Origin: Actinoallomurus spadix
Lineage (GTDB): Bacteria; Actinomycetota; Actinomycetes; Streptosporangiales; Streptosporangiaceae
Length of the DNA: 64,000 bases
NCBI RefSeq assembly: GCF_024055725.1
Contig: NZ_JAMXMX010000022.1
Coordinates: 1-64,000 of the forward strand
Direction: 5' to 3'
This document shows, piece by piece, positions 12,853 to 21,133 of the stretch (its first letter is position 1; every line of letters begins with the position of its first letter). The notes below the pieces were generated by a model that was not told the origin of the DNA, searched no databases, and saw nothing but the letters and a program-made list of their open reading frames with translations. Position numbers and translations under genes: made by a program.

Positions 12853-13506
12853 ATGCAGCCACATCGCCGACTCCGCGAAGACCTGCTCGACGCCGCCGCC
12901 GGCCTGATCATCGAACGCGGGTTCCGGCGCGTGCGGATGCAGGACGTCGCGGACGCGGTGGGGGTCAGCCGGCAGACGGTCTACAACGAGTTCGGCGACA
13001 AGTGGGGGCTGGCGCAGGCGCTGAACCTCCGGGAGAACGAGCGCTACCTCGACGGCGTGGACGCGGCGTTGTCCGACCACGCCGACCTGTACTCCGCGGT
13101 GGCGGCCGCCGTGTCGTACACGCTGCGGACCGCCGCGGACGACCCGCTCAAGAAGGCCACGCTGACCGGGGAGGGCAGCGAGGATCTGCTGCCCCTGATG
13201 ACCACGCACGCCGAGCCGGTGCTGTTCGCGGCGCGTGAGCGCATCGTCGACCATGCCGTACGCCAGTGGCCGGAGCTCGACGCGGCCGAGGTGGCCGAGA
13301 TCGCCGACGCGGTCATCCGCCTGACGATGAGCCACGTGATGCTGCCCACGGACCCGGCGGAGGTGGTCGCCGGGCGGCTGGCGCGGCTGGTCGCGCGCTA
13401 TCTGCGCGTGCCCGACGCGGCCTCGGACGCCGCCGGCCCGCCGGCCGCCTCCTCTCCGGCCGCCGCTTCCCCTGCGGACTACTCCCCGCCGCTCTCCTCG
13501 TCGTAG
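12853..13506 (+). CDS. TetR-family transcriptional regulator
   Basis: 217 residues. An N-terminal TetR helix-turn-helix spans about 8-55 (DAAAGLIIERGFRRVRMQDV, VGVSRQTVYNEFGDKWGLAQ). The ligand domain is less conserved, with a Pro/Ala/Ser-rich tail after residue 195. GGAGG lies unusually close to the ATG, so the start is not certain. Its stop nearly touches the convergent enoyl-CoA hydratase gene. Candidate targets are itself and the divergent small gene. Confidence 0.85.
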   Translation: MQPHRRLREDLLDAAAGLIIERGFRRVRMQDVADAVGVSRQTVYNEFGDKWGLAQALNLRENERYLDGVDAALSDHADLYSAVAAAVSYTLRTAADDPLKKATLTGEGSEDLLPLMTTHAEPVLFAARERIVDHAVRQWPELDAAEVAEIADAVIRLTMSHVMLPTDPAEVVAGRLARLVARYLRVPDAASDAAGPPAASSPAAASPADYSPPLSSS

Positions 13507-13507
13507 G

Positions 13508-14293
13508 TCAGAAGCTGGGCGGGCGCTTCTCCCGCAGGGCCTGGACGCCCTCGCGCAGGTCCGGGCCCGCGAAGCCGTAGAACTCCAGGGCCAGTGACGC
13601 GTCGAAGGCGGGACCGGCCGTCCGCAGCCAGTTGTTGAGGGCGTACTTCGTGAACGCGATGGCCTGGGCGGCGCCGTCGGCCAGCCGCCCGGCGATCTCG
13701 AGGGCCTTGTCGTGCACGGCGTCGTCGTCGACGCAGACGCTGACCAGGCCGATGCGCTCGGCCTCCGCGCCGCTGAGCGGCTCGCAGAGCAGGAGGTGAT
13801 ACTTCGCCTTGGCCATGCCGCACAGCAGCGGCCAGACCACGGCGGCGTGGTCGCCGGCGGCGACGCCGAGCCGCGTGTGGCCGTCGATGATCCTGGCGGT
13901 CCGGCCCGCGACCGAGATGTCCGCGAGCAGTGCCACCGCCAGGCCCGCGCCGACGGCCGGCCCCTGGATGGCGCTGACAACCGGCTTGCCGCAGTTGATG
14001 ATGTTGTAGACGATGTCACGCGCCTCGCGCAGGACGCGGGAGCGGACGTCGTAGTCCGCCATCATCTCCTCGATCATCGCGAGGTCGCCGCCGGCGGAGA
14101 ACGCGGTGCCCTCACCGCGGACGAGGACGGCGCGCACCTCGTCGTCGGCGTCGGCGTCCCGCCAGATCTGCGCGAGCTCCCGGTGGCCGGTCGCGTCCAC
14201 CGCGTTGAGCCGCTCGGGGGCACTGATCGTCACGCGGAGGACGCCCTCGCGCGCCCAGTCGATCCGCAGCCGCTCGTACGCTCCGTAGTCCAT
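13508..14293 (-). CDS. Enoyl-CoA hydratase/isomerase family protein
   Basis: 261 residues, normal crotonase length. Crotonase fold with PERLNAVD, the oxyanion-hole segment [13 protein letters not shown], and [20 protein letters not shown]. The helix usually bearing the second catalytic Glu reads [20 protein letters not shown]. The hydratase Glu pair is not obvious there, so isomerase or other crotonase chemistry is possible. GGAG precedes ATG 14293. The role is probably fatty or aromatic acyl-CoA degradation in the cytoplasm. Confidence 0.85.
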   Translation of the reverse strand: MDYGAYERLRIDWAREGVLRVTISAPERLNAVDATGHRELAQIWRDADADDEVRAVLVRGEGTAFSAGGDLAMIEEMMADYDVRSRVLREARDIVYNIINCGKPVVSAIQGPAVGAGLAVALLADISVAGRTARIIDGHTRLGVAAGDHAAVVWPLLCGMAKAKYHLLLCEPLSGAEAERIGLVSVCVDDDAVHDKALEIAGRLADGAAQAIAFTKYALNNWLRTAGPAFDASLALEFYGFAGPDLREGVQALREKRPPSF

Positions 14294-14360
14294 CGCTCCG
14301 ACCTCCGCTCCGGGTGGCCCGAGCCTATCCAGAAGATCTCCGGCCGCGGCCGGGACCCGC

Positions 14361-15089
14361 TCAGATACGGGCGCCGGAGGCCGCGCGGACCAGCGCCTCG
14401 AACAGGCGCGGGTCCTCGCCCTCTTCGGGATGCCACTGCACGCCGACGCCGAACCGGTGCCCCTGCAACTCCACCGCCTCGACGACCTGGTCCTCGGCCC
14501 AGCCGACCGCGACCAGGCCCTTGCCCAGGCGCTTGACGGCCTGGTGGTGGCGGGTCGGCACCTCCACCTGCTCGCCGAGGATCCGGCCGAGGGCGCTGGA
14601 GGCGCTGAGCTGCACCCGGTGCCGGCCGGTCCAGCCGGAGGCGGGGGCGTGGGCGTCCCCGCCGACGACGTCGGGGAGGTGCTGGATCAGGCTGCCCTCC
14701 CGGAGGAGGTTGAGGGCCTGCATGCCGCGCCCGATGGCCAGGAAGGGCAGGTCCGCGTCGATCGCCGCGCGCAGCAGCGCCAGTTCGAAGCCGTCCCGCT
14801 GCGGCTGCGGCGGGCCGGTCCGTTCGTGCGGCGGCTCGCCGTACAGGCTCGGGTCGAGGTCGGCGCCGCCCGCCACGACCAGACCGTCGATGCGCTCGAC
14901 GTGCACGGCCACGGCGGCGCGCATCGACGGGGGGATGAGCACGGGCACGGCACGGACGCGCTCGATCGCGCGAAGGTAGGAGACGGGGAGCAGGGCCGCC
15001 TCTCGCACCCAGTCGCTCCAGCGGGCGGGCTCCAGGTCGGTGGTGATGCCGATGAGGGCGGGCCCCGCGCCGTACGTCGACCCTGCCAT
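14361..15089 (-). CDS. Class I glutamine-amidotransferase-fold protein (PuuD-like) lacking the catalytic Cys
   Basis: 242 residues from ATG 15089, with GGAGGAGG upstream. The fold matches gamma-glutamyl-GABA hydrolases/peptidase C26: GITTDLE near the start, [14 protein letters not shown], and the C-terminal VGVQWHPEE carrying His and Glu. The nucleophile elbow, normally AICRGMQ, reads [12 protein letters not shown] here, with Gly (codon GGG) in place of Cys near residue 120. Unless an unusual mechanism operates, it should not hydrolyse amides and may be a binding or regulatory relative. Confidence 0.82.
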   Translation of the reverse strand: MAGSTYGAGPALIGITTDLEPARWSDWVREAALLPVSYLRAIERVRAVPVLIPPSMRAAVAVHVERIDGLVVAGGADLDPSLYGEPPHERTGPPQPQRDGFELALLRAAIDADLPFLAIGRGMQALNLLREGSLIQHLPDVVGGDAHAPASGWTGRHRVQLSASSALGRILGEQVEVPTRHHQAVKRLGKGLVAVGWAEDQVVEAVELQGHRFGVGVQWHPEEGEDPRLFEALVRAASGARI

Positions 15090-15285
15090 CCAGAGCCTCC
15101 TCCCGAAGTCCTGCGGCCGTGTCCCATGGTCCGGGCCATCATGGCGCATGCCGGACCCGGCGACGCCGCGCGCGGGGTGTCGCGCGCGCCGGGGCTCTTC
15201 GACCCCTGGCGCTCTCGCCCCGTACGCCCCGATGCACCCGGAGTCGCGGGAACATCTTCGCGTACGCGAGGGCGATCCGCAGTAG

Positions 15286-15374
15286 AGGTTCTTTCAAACC
15301 TGTAGATATTTCTTCTACCGTTTCCCGTAAGCGACCAGGCGCACACCAGGACCATTTTGATACCGATCAGTATC
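15286..15374. promoter_or_regulatory. Cluster of inverted repeats in the AT-richer flavohemoprotein upstream region
   Basis: The gap 15090-15533 has no gene but is clearly richer in A and T than its surroundings. Three inverted repeats occur: AGGTT-N6-AACCT (15286-15301), GTAGA-N7-TCTAC (15302-15318) and GATAC-CGATCA-GTATC (15359-15374). The second loosely resembles NsrR-type nitric-oxide sites known upstream of Streptomyces hmpA. The third looks TetR-like. They lie 160-250 bp before the flavohemoprotein start. Confidence 0.4.
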
Positions 15375-15533
15375 CGAGACTCAACGACATTCACTCTCCG
15401 ATCCCGCGAAATTCGCAGTCGACTACTCTTCGTACATCTCAGAATTCGATCCCTCCAACCGGTTGATGGTGTCCCTGGTGAGATGCGAAACTCGCGGTAC
15501 GGGGCAGCACGGAACGAGCGACGGGAATGAACA

Positions 15534-16658
15534 GTGGAAACGGTCGAATCACTGAAACCTGGGGTGATCAAGGAAATCTACGCACTCATCGAGCCACACG
15601 CCGAAAAGAGCATCGCCTATTTCTATGGGCGCCTCTTCGCGGAGAACCCTCGGCTGCGCACCTTCTTCCCCTCCAGCATGGCCGCACAGCGCCGCCGGAT
15701 GTCCGACGCGCTTTCGCAAATCACCGCAAGTTCGGACAACCCAGAGACCTTCACGCGTCTCCTCTCCCGGCTCGGCCGGGAGCACCGCAAGTTCGGGATC
15801 GCTCCGGCCCACTACGACGCGATGGGCCGGGCGACCCTGGCCACCCTCCGCGCGTACGCCGGCGAGTCCTGGACGGCGGAGATGGAGGCGGCCTGGACGA
15901 CGATGTTCGACACCGCCGCCGCGATCATGATCCAGGCCGCCGAAGATGACGCCGCACAGGCGCCGCCCTGGTGGGTCGGCGAGGTCGTCGAGCACGACCG
16001 CCGCACTCCGGACATCGCGGTGCTGACCGTACGGCCGAACGAGCCACTGCCCTACCGCGCCGGGCAGTACGTCTCCGTGCAGACCGCCCGCTGGCCCCGG
16101 GTGTGGCGCACGTACTCGATCGCCAACGCCCCCGCGGAGGACGGGCTGCTGCGCTTCCACGTACGGGCGCTGCCCGCCGGCTGGGTCAGCGGCGCGCTCG
16201 TCCGCCACACCCGCGCCGGCGACGCCCTCCTGCTGGGGCGCGCCTCCGGCGGCATGGTCCTCGACGCCGAGTCCGGCCGTGACGTCCTGTGCGTGGCGGG
16301 CGGCACCGGGCTGGGCCCCCTCAAAGCACTGGCGGAGGAGGCCCTGCGGACCCGGGAGGACCGCGACGTCCACCTGCTGTTCGGGGCTCGCACCCCCGCT
16401 GACCTGTACGACCTGCGGGCGCTCCGCGCGCTCGCGGAGGCCCGGCCACGGTTCCACGTCGTTCCGGTCGTCTCGGAGGGGCCCGCCTTCGGCGGCGTGC
16501 GGGGGCCGGTGTCCGACGTCCTGGACCGGTTCCAAGACTGGACCGGCCATGACGTGTACGTCGCGGGGCCGCCCGGGATGGTCTCCCGGACGGTCATGAA
16601 CCTGCAGGAGCTCGGCGTCCCCACCGAGCGGATCCACTACGACCCCGCCGACCGCTGA
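15534..16658 (+). CDS. Flavohemoprotein (globin plus FAD/NAD reductase), nitric oxide dioxygenase type
   Basis: 374 residues from GTG 15534, with GGGA upstream. The globin domain (1-135) has B10 Tyr29, E7 Gln52 and proximal His84 in REHRKFGI. The ferredoxin-reductase domain has WRTYSIANAP for FAD, then AGGTGLGPLKAL and YVAGPPGMV for NAD(P)H. Such proteins oxidise NO to nitrate, reducing the heme with NAD(P)H. It is slightly shorter than E. coli Hmp (396). It is transcribed alone behind a long regulatory-looking gap. Confidence 0.92.
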   Translation: METVESLKPGVIKEIYALIEPHAEKSIAYFYGRLFAENPRLRTFFPSSMAAQRRRMSDALSQITASSDNPETFTRLLSRLGREHRKFGIAPAHYDAMGRATLATLRAYAGESWTAEMEAAWTTMFDTAAAIMIQAAEDDAAQAPPWWVGEVVEHDRRTPDIAVLTVRPNEPLPYRAGQYVSVQTARWPRVWRTYSIANAPAEDGLLRFHVRALPAGWVSGALVRHTRAGDALLLGRASGGMVLDAESGRDVLCVAGGTGLGPLKALAEEALRTREDRDVHLLFGARTPADLYDLRALRALAEARPRFHVVPVVSEGPAFGGVRGPVSDVLDRFQDWTGHDVYVAGPPGMVSRTVMNLQELGVPTERIHYDPADR

Positions 16659-16791
16659 CGCCACGGCGGCCGGGCGCGGCGGGCAGGCGGGCGGCGCGGC
16701 AGGCGGGTGCGGCGGCGGGCGAGGCCGGTGCGGTGAGTGGGCGCGGCGGAAGGGCGGCCGGGCGCGGCGGAGAGGCCGGTGGGCGCGGCCC
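16659..16791. repeat. G-rich low-complexity spacer
   Basis: Between convergent genes lies an imperfect run of GGGCGCGGC / GGCGGGC / GAGGCCGGTG units, almost free of A and T. I see no gene. It could terminate transcription or form G-quadruplexes; this was judged from base content only. Confidence 0.5.
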
Positions 16792-17595
16792 CTACTCCCC
16801 CGTCTCCGCACGCCGGCGGAGCACGGCGGCCGTCTCGTCGTCGGCGGGGAAGAACGCCTCGACGGCGAGCTCGGCCAGGGTGACGTCCGCGGCCGCGCCG
16901 AACGTCGTCACCGTGCTGAAGAAGCTGAGCACCTCGCCGCCGTACCGCAGGATCGTGGGCAGCGCGATGTCGTGGGCCGCCTGGTGGGCCGCCTCCTCGT
17001 CGACGTCCGGGCCGTACGCCCTGGTCTCCTCGTGCAGCGCGGCCAGCTCGGGGTCTCCGGTGAGCGCGACCTGACGCGCCATCCGGGCGACCAGGTGCGC
17101 CCGCACCTCCGGCAGGTTCACCACGCGGGACGCCAGGCCGTCGGGGTGCAGGGCGAGCCGGTGGACGTTGACCGGCGGGCGGACCAGTTCGTCGGGCACG
17201 CCCTCCAGGAACAGCATGGCGGCGTTGTTGGCCATCACCAGGTTCCAGAACCGGTCGACCACGAGGGCGGGGTATGGCTCATGGCCGTCCAGGACCCGGT
17301 TCAGGGCCTGCCGGGCCGGGCCCATCTCCGGGGCGTCGATCGACCGCTGCGAGTACACCGGCGCGTATCCGGCCGCGATCAGCAGGTCGTTGCGCTCGCG
17401 CAGGGGCACGTCGAGCCGCTCGGCCAGCCGCAGGAGCATCCCGCGGCTCGGCTGGGAACGTCCCGTCTCGACGAAGCTGAGGTGACGGGTGGAGACATCG
17501 GCGTCGAGGGCCAGTTCGAGCTGGCTGAGCCGTCGGCGGCGGCGCCAGTCGCGCAGCAGGTCGCCGACGGGACGGGTGGGTGTTGTGGTGACCAT
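16792..17595 (-). CDS. MmyB-type XRE-family transcriptional regulator
   Basis: 267 residues. N-terminal Cro/C1-type helix-turn-helix (about 10-70: RRRRRLSQLELALDADVS, RHLSFVETGRSQPSR), then the MmyB-like PAS-related ligand domain (about 95-260: PYPALVVDRFWNLVMANNAA, NVHRLALHPDGLASRVVNL). This actinobacterial family commonly represses adjacent SDR or oxidoreductase genes and may sense fatty acids. A CCATTACC-containing site lies 36 bp upstream, and a perfect version occurs at 23446-23466. Confidence 0.9.
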   Translation of the reverse strand: MVTTTPTRPVGDLLRDWRRRRRLSQLELALDADVSTRHLSFVETGRSQPSRGMLLRLAERLDVPLRERNDLLIAAGYAPVYSQRSIDAPEMGPARQALNRVLDGHEPYPALVVDRFWNLVMANNAAMLFLEGVPDELVRPPVNVHRLALHPDGLASRVVNLPEVRAHLVARMARQVALTGDPELAALHEETRAYGPDVDEEAAHQAAHDIALPTILRYGGEVLSFFSTVTTFGAAADVTLAELAVEAFFPADDETAAVLRRRAETGE

Positions 17596-17630
17596 GGTCA
17601 GCAGACGCTATCGGCCGTGCGCGCACGCGG

Positions 17631-17651
17631 CCATTACCTGTGAGGTAGCCG
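17631..17651. promoter_or_regulatory. Candidate autoregulatory site of the MmyB-type regulator
   Basis: CCATTACC-TGTGA-GGTAGCCG is an imperfect inverted repeat whose left arm is identical to the perfect palindrome at 23446-23466. It is centred about 46 bp upstream of the regulator start. Confidence 0.5.
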
Positions 17652-17739
17652 GCACGATGACGCGCCCGCCATCGCCGCGCGGCACGGCCGGACGGCGCCT
17701 CGTGGAAGAATCGGGCCGGAGGGAAGAGGAGGTCGAGGC

Positions 17740-18933
17740 ATGCCGAATGTCAGCGCGCCCTCGGCCGGCCACCTCCTGCAGTTCATCCGGTCCGGCGCGG
17801 CGCGCACCCGCCGCGACCTCATGGAGCTGACCGGATTGTCCCGGTCCACGGTCGCGCAGCGCGTCGACCAGCTGGTCAACGCCGGCTATGTGCGCGAGGG
17901 CGGCCCCGACGCCTCGACCGGAGGCCGCCGCCCCAGTCTCCTGGAGATCGACGAGGGGTCGGCCGTGGTGCTCGCGGCCGACCTCGGGGCGACGCATGGC
18001 CGGGTCGCGGTCACGGACCTCGCCGGCCGCGCGCTGGGCGAGACGACCGGGCGGACGCTCAGCGCCGAGGGCCCGGAGAAGGCCATCGCCTGGGTGACGT
18101 CCCGGTTCAGGGAGCTCCTCGCCGGCTGCGGCCGTTCGGTCGCCGAGGTCTGCGGGGTCGGCGTCGGCCTGCCGACCCCGGTGGACGTTCACACCGGCCG
18201 TACGGTCCAGACGCCGATCGCCCCCGGATGGGAGCGGTACGACATCCCGGCCGCGCTGGCCGCGGAGTTCCCCGGCCCGATCATGCTGGACAACGACGCG
18301 AACGTCATGGCGCTCGGCGAGTACACCGCCGCGGGCCCGGGCGCGCCCCCGGTCCTGCTCGTCAAGGTCGCGACCGGCATCGGCGCCGGGATCGTCGAGG
18401 ACGGCCGGGTGCTGCGCGGTGTCGGCGGGGCGGCGGGCGAGATCGGCCACGTCCGGGTTCCCGGCCGGGAGGACGTGGCCTGCTCCTGCGGATCGCGCGG
18501 CTGCCTCGCGGCCGTGGCGAGCGGCGCGGCGCTCGCCCGCCGGCTCGCCGCCTGCGACCCGTCGGTCCGCGACGCCTCCGACGTCGCCCGTCTCGCGCTG
18601 GCCGGGCACCCGGAGGCGGTTCGCCTCACGAGGGAGGCCGGGCGCACGCTCGGCGAGGTCCTGGCCGTGGTCGTGAGCGTCGTGAATCCCGGCTCGCTCA
18701 TCGTCGCCGGATCGCTCGCGGGAGCGGGTGAGCACCTGGTGGGCGAAATCCGCGAGGTCGTCTTCCGTGGCGTGCAGTACCGCTCGACGCGGGGACTGCA
18801 CATCGGCGAGGGCCGCGTCGGCGGACGCGCCGGCGTGGTCGGGGCCGCCTCGATGGTCGTCGACCGGGTCTTCTCCTCCGAGGCGGTCGACGCCCGGATC
18901 GCCGCGGCCGAGTCGCTGCGCGCCGGGTGCTGA
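17740..18933 (+). CDS. ROK-family transcriptional regulator
   Basis: 397 residues. A winged helix-turn-helix lies at about 8-65 (RRDLMELTGLSRSTVAQRVD), followed by a sugar-kinase-like ROK domain with VLAADLGATHGRVAV, LDNDANVMALGE and the zinc motif CSCGSRGC. The GDxG-type ATP site is atypical, as in ROK repressors such as NagC and XylR. It lies directly upstream of the GH63-like hydrolase and of the GGACTAAG repeats at 19031-19072, its probable operator. Confidence 0.9.
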   Translation: MPNVSAPSAGHLLQFIRSGAARTRRDLMELTGLSRSTVAQRVDQLVNAGYVREGGPDASTGGRRPSLLEIDEGSAVVLAADLGATHGRVAVTDLAGRALGETTGRTLSAEGPEKAIAWVTSRFRELLAGCGRSVAEVCGVGVGLPTPVDVHTGRTVQTPIAPGWERYDIPAALAAEFPGPIMLDNDANVMALGEYTAAGPGAPPVLLVKVATGIGAGIVEDGRVLRGVGGAAGEIGHVRVPGREDVACSCGSRGCLAAVASGAALARRLAACDPSVRDASDVARLALAGHPEAVRLTREAGRTLGEVLAVVVSVVNPGSLIVAGSLAGAGEHLVGEIREVVFRGVQYRSTRGLHIGEGRVGGRAGVVGAASMVVDRVFSSEAVDARIAAAESLRAGC

Positions 18934-18946
18934 GCCGCGTTTCGGC

Positions 18947-18974
18947 GCGGTTACCGAAGTTACACAGCGGTTAC
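18947..18974. repeat. Direct repeat GCGGTTAC, 20-bp period
   Basis: GCGGTTAC occurs at 18947-18954 and 18967-18974 in the gap after the ROK gene, two helical turns apart. It could be an activator or repressor half-site pair. Confidence 0.3.
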
Positions 18975-19030
18975 ACGCGGGCCACTTGTCATGCCCGGAT
19001 GAGGGGCGCAGGATCAGGCTGTGCGACTAT

Positions 19031-19072
19031 GTCCGCGATCGTGGACTAAGTCGCCTTCATCGCGGACTAAGT
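19031..19072. promoter_or_regulatory. Probable ROK operator upstream of GH63-like gene
   Basis: GTCCGCGATCGTGGAC (19031-19046) is a near-perfect palindrome. GGACTAAGT occurs at 19043-19051 and again at 19064-19072, exactly 21 bp apart. It ends 22 bp before the hydrolase start. Confidence 0.55.
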
Positions 19073-19093
19073 TTTGGGTGTGGGGAAGACGAA

Positions 19094-20479
19094 ATGGCCG
19101 ACAGTGACAGACCGGGCCCCGACCACCGCCGGCTCTGGGTGGTCCGCAGACTGAGCCGCGCGGAGATCGCCGCGCAGGCCGCCGAGGTGCTGCGGGCGAA
19201 CGACCGCGGCTCGCTCACGGTGGCCGCGCCCCGGCTCTACCCGCACATGTGGAGCTGGGACGCGGCGTTCATCGCGGTCGGGCTGGCGCGGATCTCACCG
19301 AGCCGGGCGCTGACGGAGCTCGAGACGCTGCTCGCCGCCCAGTGGGGCAACGGCATGGTCCCGCACATCGTCTTCTCCGCGAACGCCCCGCTGTACGAGC
19401 CCGGCCCGGACCGCTGGGCGTCGCAGGAGACCTCCCCGCACGCCCCCGGCCACGCGGCGACCAGCGGCCTGATCCAGCCGCCGGTGCACGCCTCCGCCCT
19501 GCTCCGGATCCTCGAGGCGGCGCGCGGCGCCGGCGCCGCCGAACGACGCGACGTCCTCGCAAGGATCCGCGCCCTGTGGCCGCGGATGCTCGCCTGGCAC
19601 CGCTACCTGGCGGAGCGACGCGACGCCGACGGCCGCGGCCTGCTGATGATCTACCACGGCTGGGAGAGCGGGATGGACAACTCCCCCCGTTGGGACCAGC
19701 CGTACGCCGACGTCGTCCCCGACCCGGACTTCCGGCCGTTCCGCCGGTCCGACCTGGCGGCCCTCGGCGAGCAGGCGCAGCGCCCGACCGACGCGGACTA
19801 CGTCAAGTACCAGTGGCTGATCGAGGAGCTGCGGCAGGCGCGCTACGACGACGAGCTGGCCCGCAAGTCCCTCAGCTTCCGGGTCGCCGACGTCTTCGCC
19901 AGCGCGATCTTCGCGGCCGCGAACGAGGACCTCGCCCGCGTCGGCGAAGCGCTCGGCCTCGGCGCCGGCGACGAGCTGCTCGGCTACGCCGCGCGCTTCC
20001 GCCGCGGCGTCCTCGGCACGACAGACGAGGACGGGTTCGCCGCCGACGTGGACCTGCGCACGGACACGACACTGCGCACGAAGACCCTCGCCGGGTTCGC
20101 GCCGCTCCTGGCCGGCGGTCTGGATGCGGACCGCCGGCGCCGCCTCGTCGCGCTGCTGCACTCCCCGGCCTGGTGCGGCAACCCGGACCTCGCCTATCCC
20201 CTGCCGCCCAGCACCAGCCCACAGGCGTCCGAGTTCGACGTCGCGCGGTATTGGCGGGGCCCCCAGTGGCCGCCGATGAACCTGCTGCTCATCTGGGGCC
20301 TGGAGCGCTCCGGCGAACACGACGCCGCCGACCGGCTGCGCGAGGCCGCGCTGCACCAGCTCACCGACGGCGTGTTCGCCGAGTACTACCAGCCCTTCAC
20401 CGCGCACCCGCTCGGCAGCAGACCCCAGTCCTGGACCGCCGCGGTCGCCCTCGACCTGGCCTGCCACGGGCTCGGGTGA
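19094..20479 (+). CDS. GH63-type glucosylglycerate/mannosylglycerate hydrolase-like enzyme
   Basis: 461 residues from ATG 19094. The (alpha/alpha)6-barrel carries LYPHMWSWDAAFIAVGLAR, the signature WESGMDNSPRWD with likely acid Asp195, and FAEYYQPF with likely base Glu430. These positions fit the Asp/Glu pair of characterised mycobacterial glucosylglycerate hydrolase. Such enzymes recycle the compatible solute glucosylglycerate or mannosylglycerate. No signal peptide, so cytoplasmic. The upstream ROK gene probably controls it. Other GH63/trehalase-like substrates cannot be excluded. Confidence 0.82.
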   Translation: MADSDRPGPDHRRLWVVRRLSRAEIAAQAAEVLRANDRGSLTVAAPRLYPHMWSWDAAFIAVGLARISPSRALTELETLLAAQWGNGMVPHIVFSANAPLYEPGPDRWASQETSPHAPGHAATSGLIQPPVHASALLRILEAARGAGAAERRDVLARIRALWPRMLAWHRYLAERRDADGRGLLMIYHGWESGMDNSPRWDQPYADVVPDPDFRPFRRSDLAALGEQAQRPTDADYVKYQWLIEELRQARYDDELARKSLSFRVADVFASAIFAAANEDLARVGEALGLGAGDELLGYAARFRRGVLGTTDEDGFAADVDLRTDTTLRTKTLAGFAPLLAGGLDADRRRRLVALLHSPAWCGNPDLAYPLPPSTSPQASEFDVARYWRGPQWPPMNLLLIWGLERSGEHDAADRLREAALHQLTDGVFAEYYQPFTAHPLGSRPQSWTAAVALDLACHGLG

Positions 20480-20494
20480 TCGGCCGATGAGACC

Positions 20495-20553
20495 GGCACC
20501 GCCGCCTGCGGGCGAGCGGTGGATCGCTCGCCCGCAGGCGGTGGGGTGGTGCC
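20495..20553. terminator. Very strong bidirectional terminator
   Basis: CCGCCTGCGGGCGAGCG (20502-20518) pairs perfectly over 17 bp with 20525-20541 around a GTGGAT loop. An outer GGCACC/GGTGCC pair extends it. It separates the convergent GH63-like and GNAT genes. Confidence 0.85.
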
Positions 20554-20560
20554 GGCCGTG

Positions 20561-21133
20561 TCAGACGCCGAACGCTGCGGCGTAGCGGATGGTGCCGGTC
20601 GGGATGGGACGGCCAGGATCGAAGGTCAGGGCCATCATGTTCTCATCCGGTACCTCGAAGGGCGGGCGGATGCCGTAACGGACGGCCGGGGTGAAACCGA
20701 ACCTGGGATAGTACGAGGCGTGGCCGAGGACGAGGACGAGATCCTCGCCCGCCGTACGGGCCGCGTCGAGCGCCGCGCGGATCGCCGCCGAGCCCGCGCC
20801 CATGCGCTGACGTTCCGGAGGCACGGCGCACGGCCCGAGCGCGAGGGCCGGAACGTCGTCGACGTGGCAGCGGGTCAGGAGTGCGAAGCCGGCCGCCGTG
20901 CCGTCGGCGGTCGCGGCGATCCAGGAGCCCCAGGACAGCCACGCATCCGGGTCCTCGCGCAGCGCGTCGACGAGGTCGGCCTCCATCGCGGTGGGAAACG
21001 CCGCGAGATTGATCTCTCGGATCGCGGAACGGTCTTGGCGGCCGGTCTCGAGACGGGTGATCCAGGTGGTCATGTCGACGTGAGTTCTCTCATCGGTGTG
21101 CGGATGTATGCCGGGAGATGGGTGAGCGGTCAT
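20561..21133 (-). CDS. GNAT-family N-acetyltransferase
   Basis: 190 residues if started at 21133, whose ATG overlaps the rsgA stop as ATGA; 170 from the alternative ATG at 21073 (MTTWITRLE). The GNAT fold is visible: beta4 LALGPCAVPPERQRMGAGSA with the acetyl-CoA pyrophosphate loop, then VLVLGHASYYPRFGFTPA. It resembles YhbS-type acetyltransferases; substrate unknown. Overlap implies translational coupling with RsgA. Confidence 0.85.
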   Translation of the reverse strand: MTAHPSPGIHPHTDERTHVDMTTWITRLETGRQDRSAIREINLAAFPTAMEADLVDALREDPDAWLSWGSWIAATADGTAAGFALLTRCHVDDVPALALGPCAVPPERQRMGAGSAAIRAALDAARTAGEDLVLVLGHASYYPRFGFTPAVRYGIRPPFEVPDENMMALTFDPGRPIPTGTIRYAAAFGV

